64,000 bases of DNA, from the NCBI RefSeq assembly GCF_000469665.2, contig NZ_AWTR02000085.1:1-64000 (forward strand), read 5' to 3'. Positions 45,110-54,018 of the stretch are shown piece after piece (the stretch's first letter is position 1; every line of letters starts with the position of its first letter). The notes beneath the pieces were generated by a model. It saw only the letters and a list, made by a program, of their open reading frames with translations. It was not told the DNA's origin and did not search any database. Source of the stretch: Holospora obtusa F1 (GTDB lineage Bacteria; Pseudomonadota; Alphaproteobacteria; Holosporales; Holosporaceae). The position numbers and the translations under genes are program-made.

Positions 45110-46506
45110 CGCTTAGCTTTAAGCTTTATGTTACTGTTTTTATCCTACTTTACAAATGTGTTGCCGAAGCTATGCCTTTGCGATTCGAAGAAGGAAGCGT
45201 AGTTTCAGACAGTCAAGTGGAGCATTTTTTAGATACGGTATGCGCTCCGGCATTTACAATTTTGGGAAATGATCTGCGCTCTAGAGTGCGATTTCACCTT
45301 GTTAATAGTGAAGCCGTTAATGCGTTTGCTACAAAAAATGGAAACATTTTCATTAATACGGGAGTGTTTTTAATGGCAGACAGTCCTGAAGAGGTGATTG
45401 GTGTTATTTTTCATGAATTAGGACATGTTGCCTGTGATCACGTCACAAAAGCTATGGATTTAATGAAAAGTTTAGAAATGCGTTCTGTCGTATTTCGTGT
45501 ACTTGCAGGGATTGCTGCAGGAATGACAGCATTAACGTATAAAGATGGAATGGGAACCGCGCTCTCAGGATTTTTAGGGGGAACTTCCCTTATTGATCTC
45601 ACAACGCTGACAGAAATGATGCATTTCAGTCGCTCTCAAGAAGGTGCGGCTGATCAATTTGCTCTAAATGTTTTAAAAAAACTCCACTGGTCTATAAACG
45701 GTCTGGCAATTTTTATGGAAAAAATGGTCCGCACTTCTGGCGTCAATCATGTTCCGCTTTACCTTAGAACGCACCCTTGTTCACACGATCGATTGTCTAG
45801 TATTCAGGATGCTCAAAAAAATTTAGGCCCGGCTCAGACGTTGGATCGTGAGATATATCAAGAATTTTTTAAAATTAAAGCAAAACTTTTAGCTTGTACA
45901 GGAATTCAAAACATTTCATCTCTTAAAATGTTTCGCCATAGATTAGTTAAAGTGCCAGATACGTATCATTGTTTTGGTGAAAGTATTTTTTTGCATCGTA
46001 AAGGAAAATTTCAACACGCTTTAGAAGCCTTGGATCGCTTTGAAAAAATTCATAAAAAAGATGCATTTACTTGTGAATTGCGTGCTCAAATTTTGTTTGA
46101 AAATGGAAAGCTTTCTCAAGCACTAAAATTTATTCATGCTGCTTTAAAGATGCGTCCTAAAGATAGTAATATGAAAACTTATGCTGCCATTATTGCGTTA
46201 GATACACCATTTCGTGAACAGTGGAAGCGCAGCGCAACATTGCTAGAAGGGGCAGTTTTTGGAACACAGAAAGATCCTCAACTTTGGTATTGGCTTGGTG
46301 TGGCGTTAGGAAAATTAAATCGTATAGGAGAAATGCATGTGGCCATGGCTGAATACGCACTAAGCAAAGGTGATATTCAAGAAGCAAAAAGACATACAAA
46401 GTTAGCAATAGATCGTTTAAAAAATAAAGTTAACAAATATTTTATTCGTGCCAAAGATTTACAGCAAGTATTAAAAAATATAACTCCTGTAAAAGCTTAT
46501 GATTAA
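45106..46506 (+). CDS. M48-family metalloprotease with TPR repeats (BepA/YfgC-like)
   Basis: 466 residues from the ATG at 45106, which overlaps the upstream stop. A signal peptide (about 1-22) is followed by an M48 zinc protease: HELGH at 103-107 and the third ligand Glu in SRSQEGAADQF. The C-terminal half (about 285-440) has TPR-like repeats. BepA-type proteases degrade or help mature stalled outer-membrane barrels such as LptD, so a periplasmic quality-control role is likely. The frame is open for 18 residues upstream, but these would mask the signal peptide. It overlaps trkA by 8 bases. Confidence 0.87.
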   Translation: MTLSFKLYVTVFILLYKCVAEAMPLRFEEGSVVSDSQVEHFLDTVCAPAFTILGNDLRSRVRFHLVNSEAVNAFATKNGNIFINTGVFLMADSPEEVIGVIFHELGHVACDHVTKAMDLMKSLEMRSVVFRVLAGIAAGMTALTYKDGMGTALSGFLGGTSLIDLTTLTEMMHFSRSQEGAADQFALNVLKKLHWSINGLAIFMEKMVRTSGVNHVPLYLRTHPCSHDRLSSIQDAQKNLGPAQTLDREIYQEFFKIKAKLLACTGIQNISSLKMFRHRLVKVPDTYHCFGESIFLHRKGKFQHALEALDRFEKIHKKDAFTCELRAQILFENGKLSQALKFIHAALKMRPKDSNMKTYAAIIALDTPFREQWKRSATLLEGAVFGTQKDPQLWYWLGVALGKLNRIGEMHVAMAEYALSKGDIQEAKRHTKLAIDRLKNKVNKYFIRAKDLQQVLKNITPVKAYD

Positions 46507-47851
46507 AAGATTAATTGTTGCAGGAATAGGAGAGTTAGGGCGCAGCATAGTACACACTCTTCAAGTACATTATGAAATTATTGCAATAGACGTACGTAAT
46601 GAAATTATATTAGATCTTTCAGGAAAATACGATATTCAGGGAATTACAGGAAATATTTTAGATACAGCCATCTTATCTGATTTAAAGTTAGATCAAAAGT
46701 GTGCATTAATTAGTGTAACAGGAGAAGACAGCATCAATTTAACTGTCTGTCGGTATGTAAGAGATCATTTTTCTTTGGGATTTATCGCTTTGAGATTAAA
46801 AGATCTAAGTATTTACCAAATAATACAATCTGATCATTTGAAAGAAGGTATTCATTTAGTCTTAAATCCTGAATTCAACACAATAAATAATGCTATTTAC
46901 AGACTGTATTATCCAAATATTATGAGGCACATGTCTTTTTTTGAAAAAAAGCTTCATGGAATCATATTAAGAATTAATGAACAGCACCATTTGTGTGGTA
47001 TGAAAATTGAAGAAATTGAACGCTATCAGTTACAAGATGTAAAAGTTGTACAAATTTTTAGAAATAATAAGCTAGAAGAAATTCACAAAAACACGGTAAT
47101 AAAAAAAAATGATAGAGTATGCATTATTTACACTCCTGTTTCTGTGTTAAAGAAATTTTTGGAAATAACCGTATCAGAACCTAAATTCGTAGTTTCTTTT
47201 GGAATCAATTCTTTTTCTTATGCATTAACGCAAACTATCCAAGAGCATTATCCATTTTTGAATATATTTTTTGTTGATATAGATCCGTTCAAATATCATG
47301 AGTTAGCTACACGTTATCCAAAATTTTCTTTTTATAGTAGCAATTTTTTAGATGAATCTCTTTGGACAGATTTAAATATAAGACCTAAAGAAGCTGGGAT
47401 CTTAGCTCTTGGATTAAATGATGCTGATAATCTTCTCTCTGGTCTTGTTCATCAAAGTGCACATCAGGTTATTACTGTATTACAAGATGCTTCCTATATT
47501 CCTGTGGGATTAAAAATTGGAGCACGATCTATTATTCACCCTAATGCTCTGATTTTAGAACAGTTAATGACACATCTGAGTCCTTCTTACATTCAACGTA
47601 TTCACATCTTGATGGATAGTCATTCAGATTCCACAGAACCTATATTATTTGTCACTGCCTTAATCGTCGAAGAAAGTGATCTTTTAAAAATTTCTTATGA
47701 TACGCTAAAAGCGCTCAATATCAAGGTTTTGGCAATATTACGTAAAAATAAAATTTTTTCTACCTCAGAATTTTTTTTAAAAAATGATCAAGTTTTATTT
47801 TTATGCTTGCAATCAAACTACGCTCAAATTCTTAATTTATTAAAAAAATAA
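46499..47851 (+). CDS. trkA: Trk potassium uptake regulator TrkA
   Basis: Peripheral NAD-binding regulator of the TrkH/TrkG potassium channel. The N-terminal Rossmann motif VAGIGELGRSI is followed by an RCK domain, then TrkA_C (about residues 145-215); a second copy begins at VVSFGINSFSYAL, where the glycine motif is degraded. At 450 residues it has the normal two-domain size. trkH is not in the window. Confidence 0.87.
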   Translation: MIKRLIVAGIGELGRSIVHTLQVHYEIIAIDVRNEIILDLSGKYDIQGITGNILDTAILSDLKLDQKCALISVTGEDSINLTVCRYVRDHFSLGFIALRLKDLSIYQIIQSDHLKEGIHLVLNPEFNTINNAIYRLYYPNIMRHMSFFEKKLHGIILRINEQHHLCGMKIEEIERYQLQDVKVVQIFRNNKLEEIHKNTVIKKNDRVCIIYTPVSVLKKFLEITVSEPKFVVSFGINSFSYALTQTIQEHYPFLNIFFVDIDPFKYHELATRYPKFSFYSSNFLDESLWTDLNIRPKEAGILALGLNDADNLLSGLVHQSAHQVITVLQDASYIPVGLKIGARSIIHPNALILEQLMTHLSPSYIQRIHILMDSHSDSTEPILFVTALIVEESDLLKISYDTLKALNIKVLAILRKNKIFSTSEFFLKNDQVLFLCLQSNYAQILNLLKK

Positions 47852-47859
47852 AAAGAAAA

Positions 47860-48174
47860 TTATGGAAGACATTCAGAATTGAGCTCTTTTATTATCCCCT
47901 TTGCCGCACGAAATGTGATTTTTCGTCGAGGCAATATTACCGTTTCTTCTAGAGTTCTGGGGTTTCTTCCGGTGCGCTCTTTTTTGTTTGTAATTGTAAA
48001 CGTACCGAAAGAAGAAATTTTTATAGAAGTATCTTTTGTATTTAAAAAAATTTTTTGAAAATGATCTAAAATTTTTTCTAAGAGATAATGCGCCTCTTTT
48101 TCATTAATCTTCAGTTTTTTTTGAAAAGATTTTCGAAGAGCTGTTCGAGTTAACTTATAAGAATGATTACTCAC
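47860..48174 (-). CDS. ihfA: Integration host factor alpha-like DNA-binding protein
   Basis: 104-residue HU/IHF-family DNA-bending protein. The beta-arm segment ISSFGTFTITNKKERTGRNPRT with the intercalating Pro in GRNPRT, and the following PRRKITFRAAKGI, match IHF alpha more than HU because of the N-terminal LTRTALRKSFQKKLKINEKEA helix pair and length. It may be cotranscribed with lpxB upstream, 109 bases away. IHF beta is not in the window. Confidence 0.8.
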   Translation of the reverse strand: MSNHSYKLTRTALRKSFQKKLKINEKEAHYLLEKILDHFQKIFLNTKDTSIKISSFGTFTITNKKERTGRNPRTLEETVILPRRKITFRAAKGIIKELNSECLP

Positions 48175-48283
48175 AATTTAATGAAAAGTATAATGATACA
48201 TAAAAACAATATACAAAAAAACATAAAAAAAATAAAAATATATAATTTTATTTTAAAAACTATTGTGAAAGAGCAATATTTTT

Positions 48284-49417
48284 TTATAAATATTCAGGTA
48301 ATCCTAATATTTTTGCAATTACCCGAGCTCCGGTCAAGGAAAACCCTTGCGGCGTACGTACATTTGATAATATTTTTTGAAATCCTTTTTGGATATCTTG
48401 ATTTTCACAACACTCTAACAAAGTTTTTAACGCTTTGGTTACGTACTCTGATGTAAAGTTTTCTTGTAAACATTCTGGTGCAATCATCTCTTGAGCTAAA
48501 ACATTGGAAAGCCCTACGTAAGGAGTTTTTATTAAGCGTCGCAATCCCCAAGCCAGAACAGGATGCACGCGATACCCAATAACTGTAGGCGTTTTACATA
48601 ATGCTAACTCTAGGGTCACCGTTCCAGAACATGCTAAAGCCGCAGCGGAATTAGCAAACACAGAGCGTTTTAATAATGGATTTGTAACAGTTAAGTATCC
48701 ATCTTTGACAAAAATTTTTTCATATTCAGGAAGCGTGATTACAACACTTTGAAGGAAAGGTATGGTATTTTTAAGATTTTCCACACTTTGTTTAAAAACT
48801 GGCCAACAGTTCTTAATTTCTGAAAGTCTGCTTCCAGGAAGTATAGCAATTAAACAGTGAGACGAAACAATTTCAGGATATGCATGCAAAAATTCATCCT
48901 TATGGGCAGGAACTTGATCTGCTAAAGGATGCCCAATCCAAAAGCATGGAAGATCAGAAAAAAAATTTTTCTCAAATTCAAAAAGATGCAACAAATAATC
49001 AGTTTTTTGCGCTAATGTTTTTGCTCTCCCTTTCCTCCATGCCCAGACAGAGGGAGCAACACAATGAACACGCTTTGTAACGTTTCTCACAGCACGACTA
49101 ACACGCAAAGAAAATTCTGGACAATCAATCGTTAATAAAAGATCTGGACGTTGAGCGCAAATAGCTCTTACCGTCTGATAGTATCGTTTAATAAGAAAAA
49201 TTCCGTTCTTTACAATCGACCCGATTCCCATGTGGCAAATATCTGTATATGGAAATAAAGAAACAAACTGCCCTACCCTCTCCGTCAAGGGCCCAGCAAT
49301 TCCACGAAACGTAATGTTTGGATACTGTTGACGCAAAATCGTTAATAGCGCACTTCCTAAAAGATCTCCCGAAGGTTCACCTAATATAATCCATACCAAA
49401 CGATTGTCTGCAGTCAT
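48284..49417 (-). CDS. lpxB: Lipid-A-disaccharide synthase
   Basis: Joins UDP-diacylglucosamine and lipid X to form the lipid A disaccharide. Conserved blocks GEPSGDLLG, HMGIGS, CVAPSVWAWRKGR, FWIGHPLADQ, ILPGSRLSEIK and the C-terminal KTPTVIGYRVHP are present. At 377 residues it is full length. The usual lpxD-fabZ-lpxA neighbours are missing; instead it overlaps pntAB by 4 bases. Confidence 0.94.
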   Translation of the reverse strand: MTADNRLVWIILGEPSGDLLGSALLTILRQQYPNITFRGIAGPLTERVGQFVSLFPYTDICHMGIGSIVKNGIFLIKRYYQTVRAICAQRPDLLLTIDCPEFSLRVSRAVRNVTKRVHCVAPSVWAWRKGRAKTLAQKTDYLLHLFEFEKNFFSDLPCFWIGHPLADQVPAHKDEFLHAYPEIVSSHCLIAILPGSRLSEIKNCWPVFKQSVENLKNTIPFLQSVVITLPEYEKIFVKDGYLTVTNPLLKRSVFANSAAALACSGTVTLELALCKTPTVIGYRVHPVLAWGLRRLIKTPYVGLSNVLAQEMIAPECLQENFTSEYVTKALKTLLECCENQDIQKGFQKILSNVRTPQGFSLTGARVIAKILGLPEYL

Positions 49418-49851
49418 AATAAATTAAACCCAAGATACACCCTAACTTTATTTATTAAAAAAATAAACAAAGCAATGCTCATAAATGTCCCCATGCTTGC
49501 GAAAAAAAAAGCACCCCATCTCTGTGTGATAGAAATAGAAACGTGTCCTTGATTAGCGGATTCCTGCTTAGCAGGAATATAAAAAAAACTAAGCATTTTT
49601 TTTGTAATATCAAAACCTCCTGAAATATTTAAACATAACATCATGACAGTCATGCAAGATAAGATTTTAAAAACACTGTGATAACTACCTGTAATTGTAC
49701 TTTTTACAGACTCATCTAACAAGATCAGAATACAGATACTTGAAACTCCATTAGTCAAACTCATCAATGGAGCATGAAAAATACTAGGAACCCTACATAC
49801 AGTATAATATCCCAAAATAATTCCTATCATTAATATCAGAAAAAAATCCAT
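49414..49851 (-). CDS. pntAB: NAD(P) transhydrogenase alpha subunit, part 2
   Basis: 145-residue membrane segment of the proton-translocating transhydrogenase. The pattern GYYTVCRVPSIFHAPLMSLTNGVSS and the NISGGFDITKKML end of the usual helices match PntA part 2. After this a polar linker and one additional hydrophobic helix (about 112-137) extend the protein beyond the core. It lies downstream of pntAA. pntB, normally next, is not here; lpxB follows instead. Confidence 0.8.
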   Translation of the reverse strand: MDFFLILMIGIILGYYTVCRVPSIFHAPLMSLTNGVSSICILILLDESVKSTITGSYHSVFKILSCMTVMMLCLNISGGFDITKKMLSFFYIPAKQESANQGHVSISITQRWGAFFFASMGTFMSIALFIFLINKVRVYLGFNLL

Positions 49852-49959
49852 AACACTCCCCTATTTTGATAAAAATACGAATTAAAAAATCCAAAGCTTA
49901 AACGAGTCAATCATTTTTTTATACAGAAAACTCGAAAAATGCGATTTAATTCCACCTAC

Positions 49960-51048
49960 TTACTGGGAAAATCGAGAAATACACATAGCTTCCAGCAAAG
50001 GATCTTCTTCAGGAAGCATCCATCGTTGCGCTTTAGCATTCCAAATAAGATTAATGAATGCTAAAAGATTTTTTCCATATAACAAACTTGCAGAAACAGG
50101 CAAAGCACTTAACGGATAAAATGCTCCAACAGTAGTCACATTTTGAAATGAAATAATTTTACCTGGCTCTGTAAACTCACAATTTCCTGAATTTCCCAGG
50201 TGCGTTGCCAAATCTATAATGACCGTACCAGGGCGACACGACGCAATCATATCATGCGTAAGCAACAAAGGAGCAGAAGTTCCAGGAACTAAGGCGCTAC
50301 ATATAATCGCATCATAAGATGGTAACAAAGTTTTTAAAAATTCTTGTTGAATTTTTTGCTCTTGAGGGGTCAACGCTCTGGCATAACCACCTGTATGCTC
50401 CGCGTCTTGAATCCCAGGTAAATGAAGAAATTTTGCCCCCAAACTTTCAACATGTTCTTTTGTGTCTAAGCGCACATCGCATGCACTTACTTTTGCTCCT
50501 AAGCGACGCCCCATGCCGATGGCTTGAAGTCCTGCAACACCAGCGCCAAGCACCAATATTTGTGCTGGAGAAAGAGTTCCTGCAGCAGTTGTCATCATCG
50601 GAAGGACTTTGGGCAAATAGGTTGCTACCTGTGTAATCGCCCAATATCCCATCAAAGTTGCTTGAGAAGAAAGAACATCCATGAATTGAGCTTTTGAAAT
50701 TCTTGGCAATAACTCCAAAGCGTATGCTTGTAAAAAACGAGATCCGTAAAGACCTGCATTTCGTTTTCCTCCCAACAATCCCACGACATAGACAGGAGAA
50801 GATATCAGGTTCAAAACATCCGGAGACACTGCCCCTATAGAAAGAATTAACGTAGCATCGGAACATAACTGACGTTTATCACAAGTCCACCTTCCCCCTT
50901 GAGCTTCATAATCAGATACGGGAAACGGAGCATCGCACTGTTCAAACCAAACCTCAAAACCCAATTTTATCAAAGAAGAAACATGCTCTGGAGCTAACGC
51001 GATACGCTTGTCTTCGCTCACACAGTTAGCAGGAACGATGATTTTCAT
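49960..51048 (-). CDS. pntAA: NAD(P) transhydrogenase alpha subunit, part 1
   Basis: Soluble NAD-binding domain I, related to alanine dehydrogenase. Visible are VPANCVSEDKRIALAPEHV at the start, the Rossmann motif GAGVAGLQAIGMGRRLGA and the VIIDLATHLGNSGNCEFTEPG segment. It is 362 residues, normal for the split form typical of alphaproteobacteria. It precedes pntAB by about 108 bases. With PntB it would use the proton gradient to make NADPH, fitting the presence of nadK. Confidence 0.92.
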   Translation of the reverse strand: MKIIVPANCVSEDKRIALAPEHVSSLIKLGFEVWFEQCDAPFPVSDYEAQGGRWTCDKRQLCSDATLILSIGAVSPDVLNLISSPVYVVGLLGGKRNAGLYGSRFLQAYALELLPRISKAQFMDVLSSQATLMGYWAITQVATYLPKVLPMMTTAAGTLSPAQILVLGAGVAGLQAIGMGRRLGAKVSACDVRLDTKEHVESLGAKFLHLPGIQDAEHTGGYARALTPQEQKIQQEFLKTLLPSYDAIICSALVPGTSAPLLLTHDMIASCRPGTVIIDLATHLGNSGNCEFTEPGKIISFQNVTTVGAFYPLSALPVSASLLYGKNLLAFINLIWNAKAQRWMLPEEDPLLEAMCISRFSQ

Positions 51049-51108
51049 GTACTCTTAGTTTTTTTAGAATTATAAAAATAATTAATTATTTTTGTCAAGC
51101 ATTATCTT

Positions 51109-52074
51109 CTACAATAAATCAAATGTTTCTTTGTGAATGAGCTGTAAATTTCGCGTTACCGTATCTGGATAAAATTTGTATACTTTAGAATCTGAAAGAA
51201 TCGATGCTATCGGGACGATGCCAACTGCAGTTCCCGTTAAAAATGCGGAATCCATTAAGGGTAAATCAGACAAAAATATATCTGTTTCTTGCACATCAAT
51301 TCCCCTTTTTTTTGCTTGCTCTATCACAAAAGCTCGCGTTAATCCTTTAAGAAAACTATGAGGAAACGGAGTTAAAAGTTTGCCGTCTTTAACAAAAAAA
51401 ATATTAGAACTGCTTGCTTCTGCAATGCGATCTTGGGTATCCAGTAATACTGCATCATCAAACCCCTTTAATTCTGCTGTACGCTTGGCCATTGCAGAAA
51501 TCATATAAAGTCCTGAAGCTTTACTATGTACAGGAGCGCTACGCGGATCAGGACGACGCCACGATGAAATATGAAGATGTAACCCTTTTTCGTAGTGTTT
51601 AGTGCTGTAGGGCATGGGTCTTTCCCAAATCATAATAGCGGTATGAACATTTGATTGACGGTGAGAAACAAACATGCTTTGACTTCCGCACCATGCCAAC
51701 GCTCGAACGTATCCAAAATGATAATGCGTAGCGTCCAAAAGCAGTTGAGTTGCTTGCACAAGCTGACAAACGCTATACGGAATCTGAAAATCAAGTAAAT
51801 TTGCAGATTCTAAAAACCGTTGATAATGCAAAAATCCTCGAAATAACACCCCATTTCGACTTCGAATCCCCTCATAAACGCTTGTTCCGTAGTGTAAAGC
51901 GTGCGTCATGATATGAATTTTTGCTTGATTCCAAGCAAGAATAGCCCCATCTAACCAAATATTTCCTTCAAGCTGATCAAACACCCTCCCCTTCCTTTTT
52001 TTATTTACAAAACGGAGTATTAGACCATATTTTTGGTACATTGACAATAGCGTATTAAACTGGGAAAATAGCAA
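51109..52074 (-). CDS. ilvE: Branched-chain amino acid aminotransferase
   Basis: PLP-dependent class IV aminotransferase for Val, Leu and Ile. The sequence NIWLDGAILAWNQAKIHIMTHALHYGTSVYEGIR, the lysine in HSKASGLYMISAMAKR, and EASSSNIFFVKDG and FLTGTAVGIVPI match IlvE. At 321 residues from the first ATG it is normal; an internal ATG at residue 12 (52041) is equally likely and would leave more room for the divergent DedA gene 20 bases away. No other branched-chain biosynthesis genes are nearby, so it may act in degradation or transamination of imported amino acids. Confidence 0.85.
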   Translation of the reverse strand: MLFSQFNTLLSMYQKYGLILRFVNKKRKGRVFDQLEGNIWLDGAILAWNQAKIHIMTHALHYGTSVYEGIRSRNGVLFRGFLHYQRFLESANLLDFQIPYSVCQLVQATQLLLDATHYHFGYVRALAWCGSQSMFVSHRQSNVHTAIMIWERPMPYSTKHYEKGLHLHISSWRRPDPRSAPVHSKASGLYMISAMAKRTAELKGFDDAVLLDTQDRIAEASSSNIFFVKDGKLLTPFPHSFLKGLTRAFVIEQAKKRGIDVQETDIFLSDLPLMDSAFLTGTAVGIVPIASILSDSKVYKFYPDTVTRNLQLIHKETFDLL

Positions 52075-52094
52075 AAAATATACATGGATTTTGT

Positions 52095-52667
52095 GTGAAC
52101 GCTGAGGTTTTAAAATTTTTGCAAAACTACGGGTATTGGGCTATTTTTTTAGGCTCTTTAATTGAAGGAGAATCGATTATTTTAACCTCTAGCGCAATGG
52201 CAGCTGCGGGTTATTTTTCTATTCAGAAAATTATGATTATTGCGTTTTTTGGAACTTTGTTGGCAGATCAAGCATTGTATTTTTTAGGGTATCTGTATGG
52301 ATCTAGGGTTTTAGATTGGATTCGCTGTCGTTTTCCTTCAATGAATCCTTATATAGATAAGGCTTTAAATTTTTTGATGCGTTACCAAAATATTTATATT
52401 CTTTCTTTTCGATTTATTTGGGGGGTTCGCATTATTAGCTCTGTTATTATTGGTTCCCAAAAAATTTCTCTTTTGAGATTTGCAAGCTTAAATTTTATTG
52501 CTGCAATCGTTTGGACAGTAGCCAGTTGTATGACGGGTTTTTTTATTGGAGAAGCGTTGCTTTATACGCTAGAACGTTACGGATGGTGGATTTCCATAGG
52601 CATTATTTCAACTGTTTTATTAGGTATTCTGGGATGGAAGATGTTAAAAAAAAATAAAAATAATTAA
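52095..52667 (+). CDS. DedA-family membrane protein
   Basis: 190 residues, GTG start, about five hydrophobic helices. The motif FLGSLIEGESIIL and the later FRFIWGVRIISSVIIG match the DedA family (conserved acidic and arginine residues). DedA proteins include polyprenyl- and phospholipid-flippases needed for envelope integrity. It is divergent from ilvE. Confidence 0.82.
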   Translation: MNAEVLKFLQNYGYWAIFLGSLIEGESIILTSSAMAAAGYFSIQKIMIIAFFGTLLADQALYFLGYLYGSRVLDWIRCRFPSMNPYIDKALNFLMRYQNIYILSFRFIWGVRIISSVIIGSQKISLLRFASLNFIAAIVWTVASCMTGFFIGEALLYTLERYGWWISIGIISTVLLGILGWKMLKKNKNN

Positions 52668-52678
52668 ATTATTTTTTT
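52656..52678 (+). terminator. AT-only inverted repeat at the DedA gene end
   Basis: AAAAATAATT (52656-52665) and AATTATTTTT (52667-52676) are complementary and followed by more T. The structure spans the stop codon. With no GC pairs it would be weak. Confidence 0.3.
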
Positions 52679-53090
52679 AAGCAATCGTAAAAAAATTATA
52701 GGACAGATTTTTATTGAAAAAGTACTGCTTCATAAGTTAGAACATAGTGAATGGTTTTTTTCAGTAAAAATAATTTTAATTTTCTGATCTAATTTTTAAA
52801 TATGAAAATATTTTTCACGGACATATCTGCACATATGTTTTTAGACTCTTATAAAAAATTACAGGATAAAAATAAAGCGTCACACCCCAAAAAAAGATTT
52901 TTCGATATATAATAATAATGCTTGTCTTTGAGAAATAATTTTTTTACCCGAATTACTCCAAAAACTACTAGTTTTTCAAACATACTTTGTGTATATAAGT
53001 TTACTTTATGCCGACAAAAATAATTAACCCTTATACAAAAACTTAAATTTTAAGTTTTCCAAAAATTGAGTTGAGTATTTTGATATTTTT
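52679..53090. other. Gene-free region between convergent DedA and murB
   Basis: About 410 AT-rich bases with no open frame or RNA fold that I can support. It should hold the 3' ends of both transcripts. Confidence 0.5.
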
Positions 53091-54017
53091 CTAACCAGAA
53101 GCTAACACCTTATATTCTTCTTGTTGATTTTTTTGAAACAAAACCTCATCCCAAATATGAATTTCCCACTCTAAATTTACTTGGTATGCTAAACGTACCC
53201 GCTCTTGAATGCGCGTTCCTAATTCCCATAAGTCTTGAGCCTTGGCACGCCCTAAATTAACAAGAAAATTACAATGCACTGGAGAACATTGCGCGTCTCC
53301 TAAAATCTCTCCTCTTCCTCCCACGGCATCGATCCATTTCCATGCAAAACTTCCCGCAGGATTTTTAAACGTGCTTCCTCCTGTGCGCACTTGTAAAGGC
53401 TGGCTTTTTTGTCGACGACACATATAGTCTTTCATAACTTCTAAAATTTTAGCAGGATGACTTGGGATGCAAGATAATACAGCTTCAATAAAAATCCACC
53501 CAGAAGGTAAAGAACAAGAACGATACCCGTACCCTAATTCTTTAGGATCTAAAATATGCAGTTCTCCTGAAGGGCTCATAACGGTCACCTCTTCAAGTAC
53601 ATTTGCAATCTCATGACCATAACATCCCGCATTCAATGACAAGGCCCCCCCTATAGTTCCTGGGATAGTATACAAAAATTCCAAACCCGAAAGCCCAGAT
53701 TTTTGAGCCACTTGGGAAACCACGCGATCTAATGCGCCGGCTTGAACACGAATTTTATCATTTTCTACGGTGATAGAATGAAACCCTTTCTGTAATTTTA
53801 TAATAAATCCTGGCCACCCTTCATCGTGAATAAGAACATTTGATCCAGCACCTAACACACGGTACGGCTTTGAAACATGTTGAAGAAAATGACAAAGATC
53901 TTGAATGCTTAAAGGAGAAAAAATCCCTAAACAAGGTCCACCTACACGAAACCACGTGTGCATTTCTAATCGATCATGCAATTTTAAAGGGCTCTTTAAC
54001 GCCCCAAAATTCACCAC
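53091..54017 (-). CDS. murB: UDP-N-acetylenolpyruvoylglucosamine reductase
   Basis: FAD-dependent reduction giving UDP-MurNAc. Visible blocks are GAGSNVLI, IPGTIGGALSLNAGCYG, the FAD-pocket YGYRSCSL, and GGSTFKNP with the catalytic Ser. At 308 residues it is the shorter type II-like MurB. It follows murC by one base, so it is coupled with it. Confidence 0.94.
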   Translation of the reverse strand: MVNFGALKSPLKLHDRLEMHTWFRVGGPCLGIFSPLSIQDLCHFLQHVSKPYRVLGAGSNVLIHDEGWPGFIIKLQKGFHSITVENDKIRVQAGALDRVVSQVAQKSGLSGLEFLYTIPGTIGGALSLNAGCYGHEIANVLEEVTVMSPSGELHILDPKELGYGYRSCSLPSGWIFIEAVLSCIPSHPAKILEVMKDYMCRRQKSQPLQVRTGGSTFKNPAGSFAWKWIDAVGGRGEILGDAQCSPVHCNFLVNLGRAKAQDLWELGTRIQERVRLAYQVNLEWEIHIWDEVLFQKNQQEEYKVLASG

Positions 54018-54018
54018 G

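Noticed and set aside
48163-48456. Plus-strand ORF of 97 codons between ihfA and lpxB
   Set aside because: It overlaps both minus-strand genes, is very Ile/Lys-rich as random AT-rich sequence is, and has no motif.
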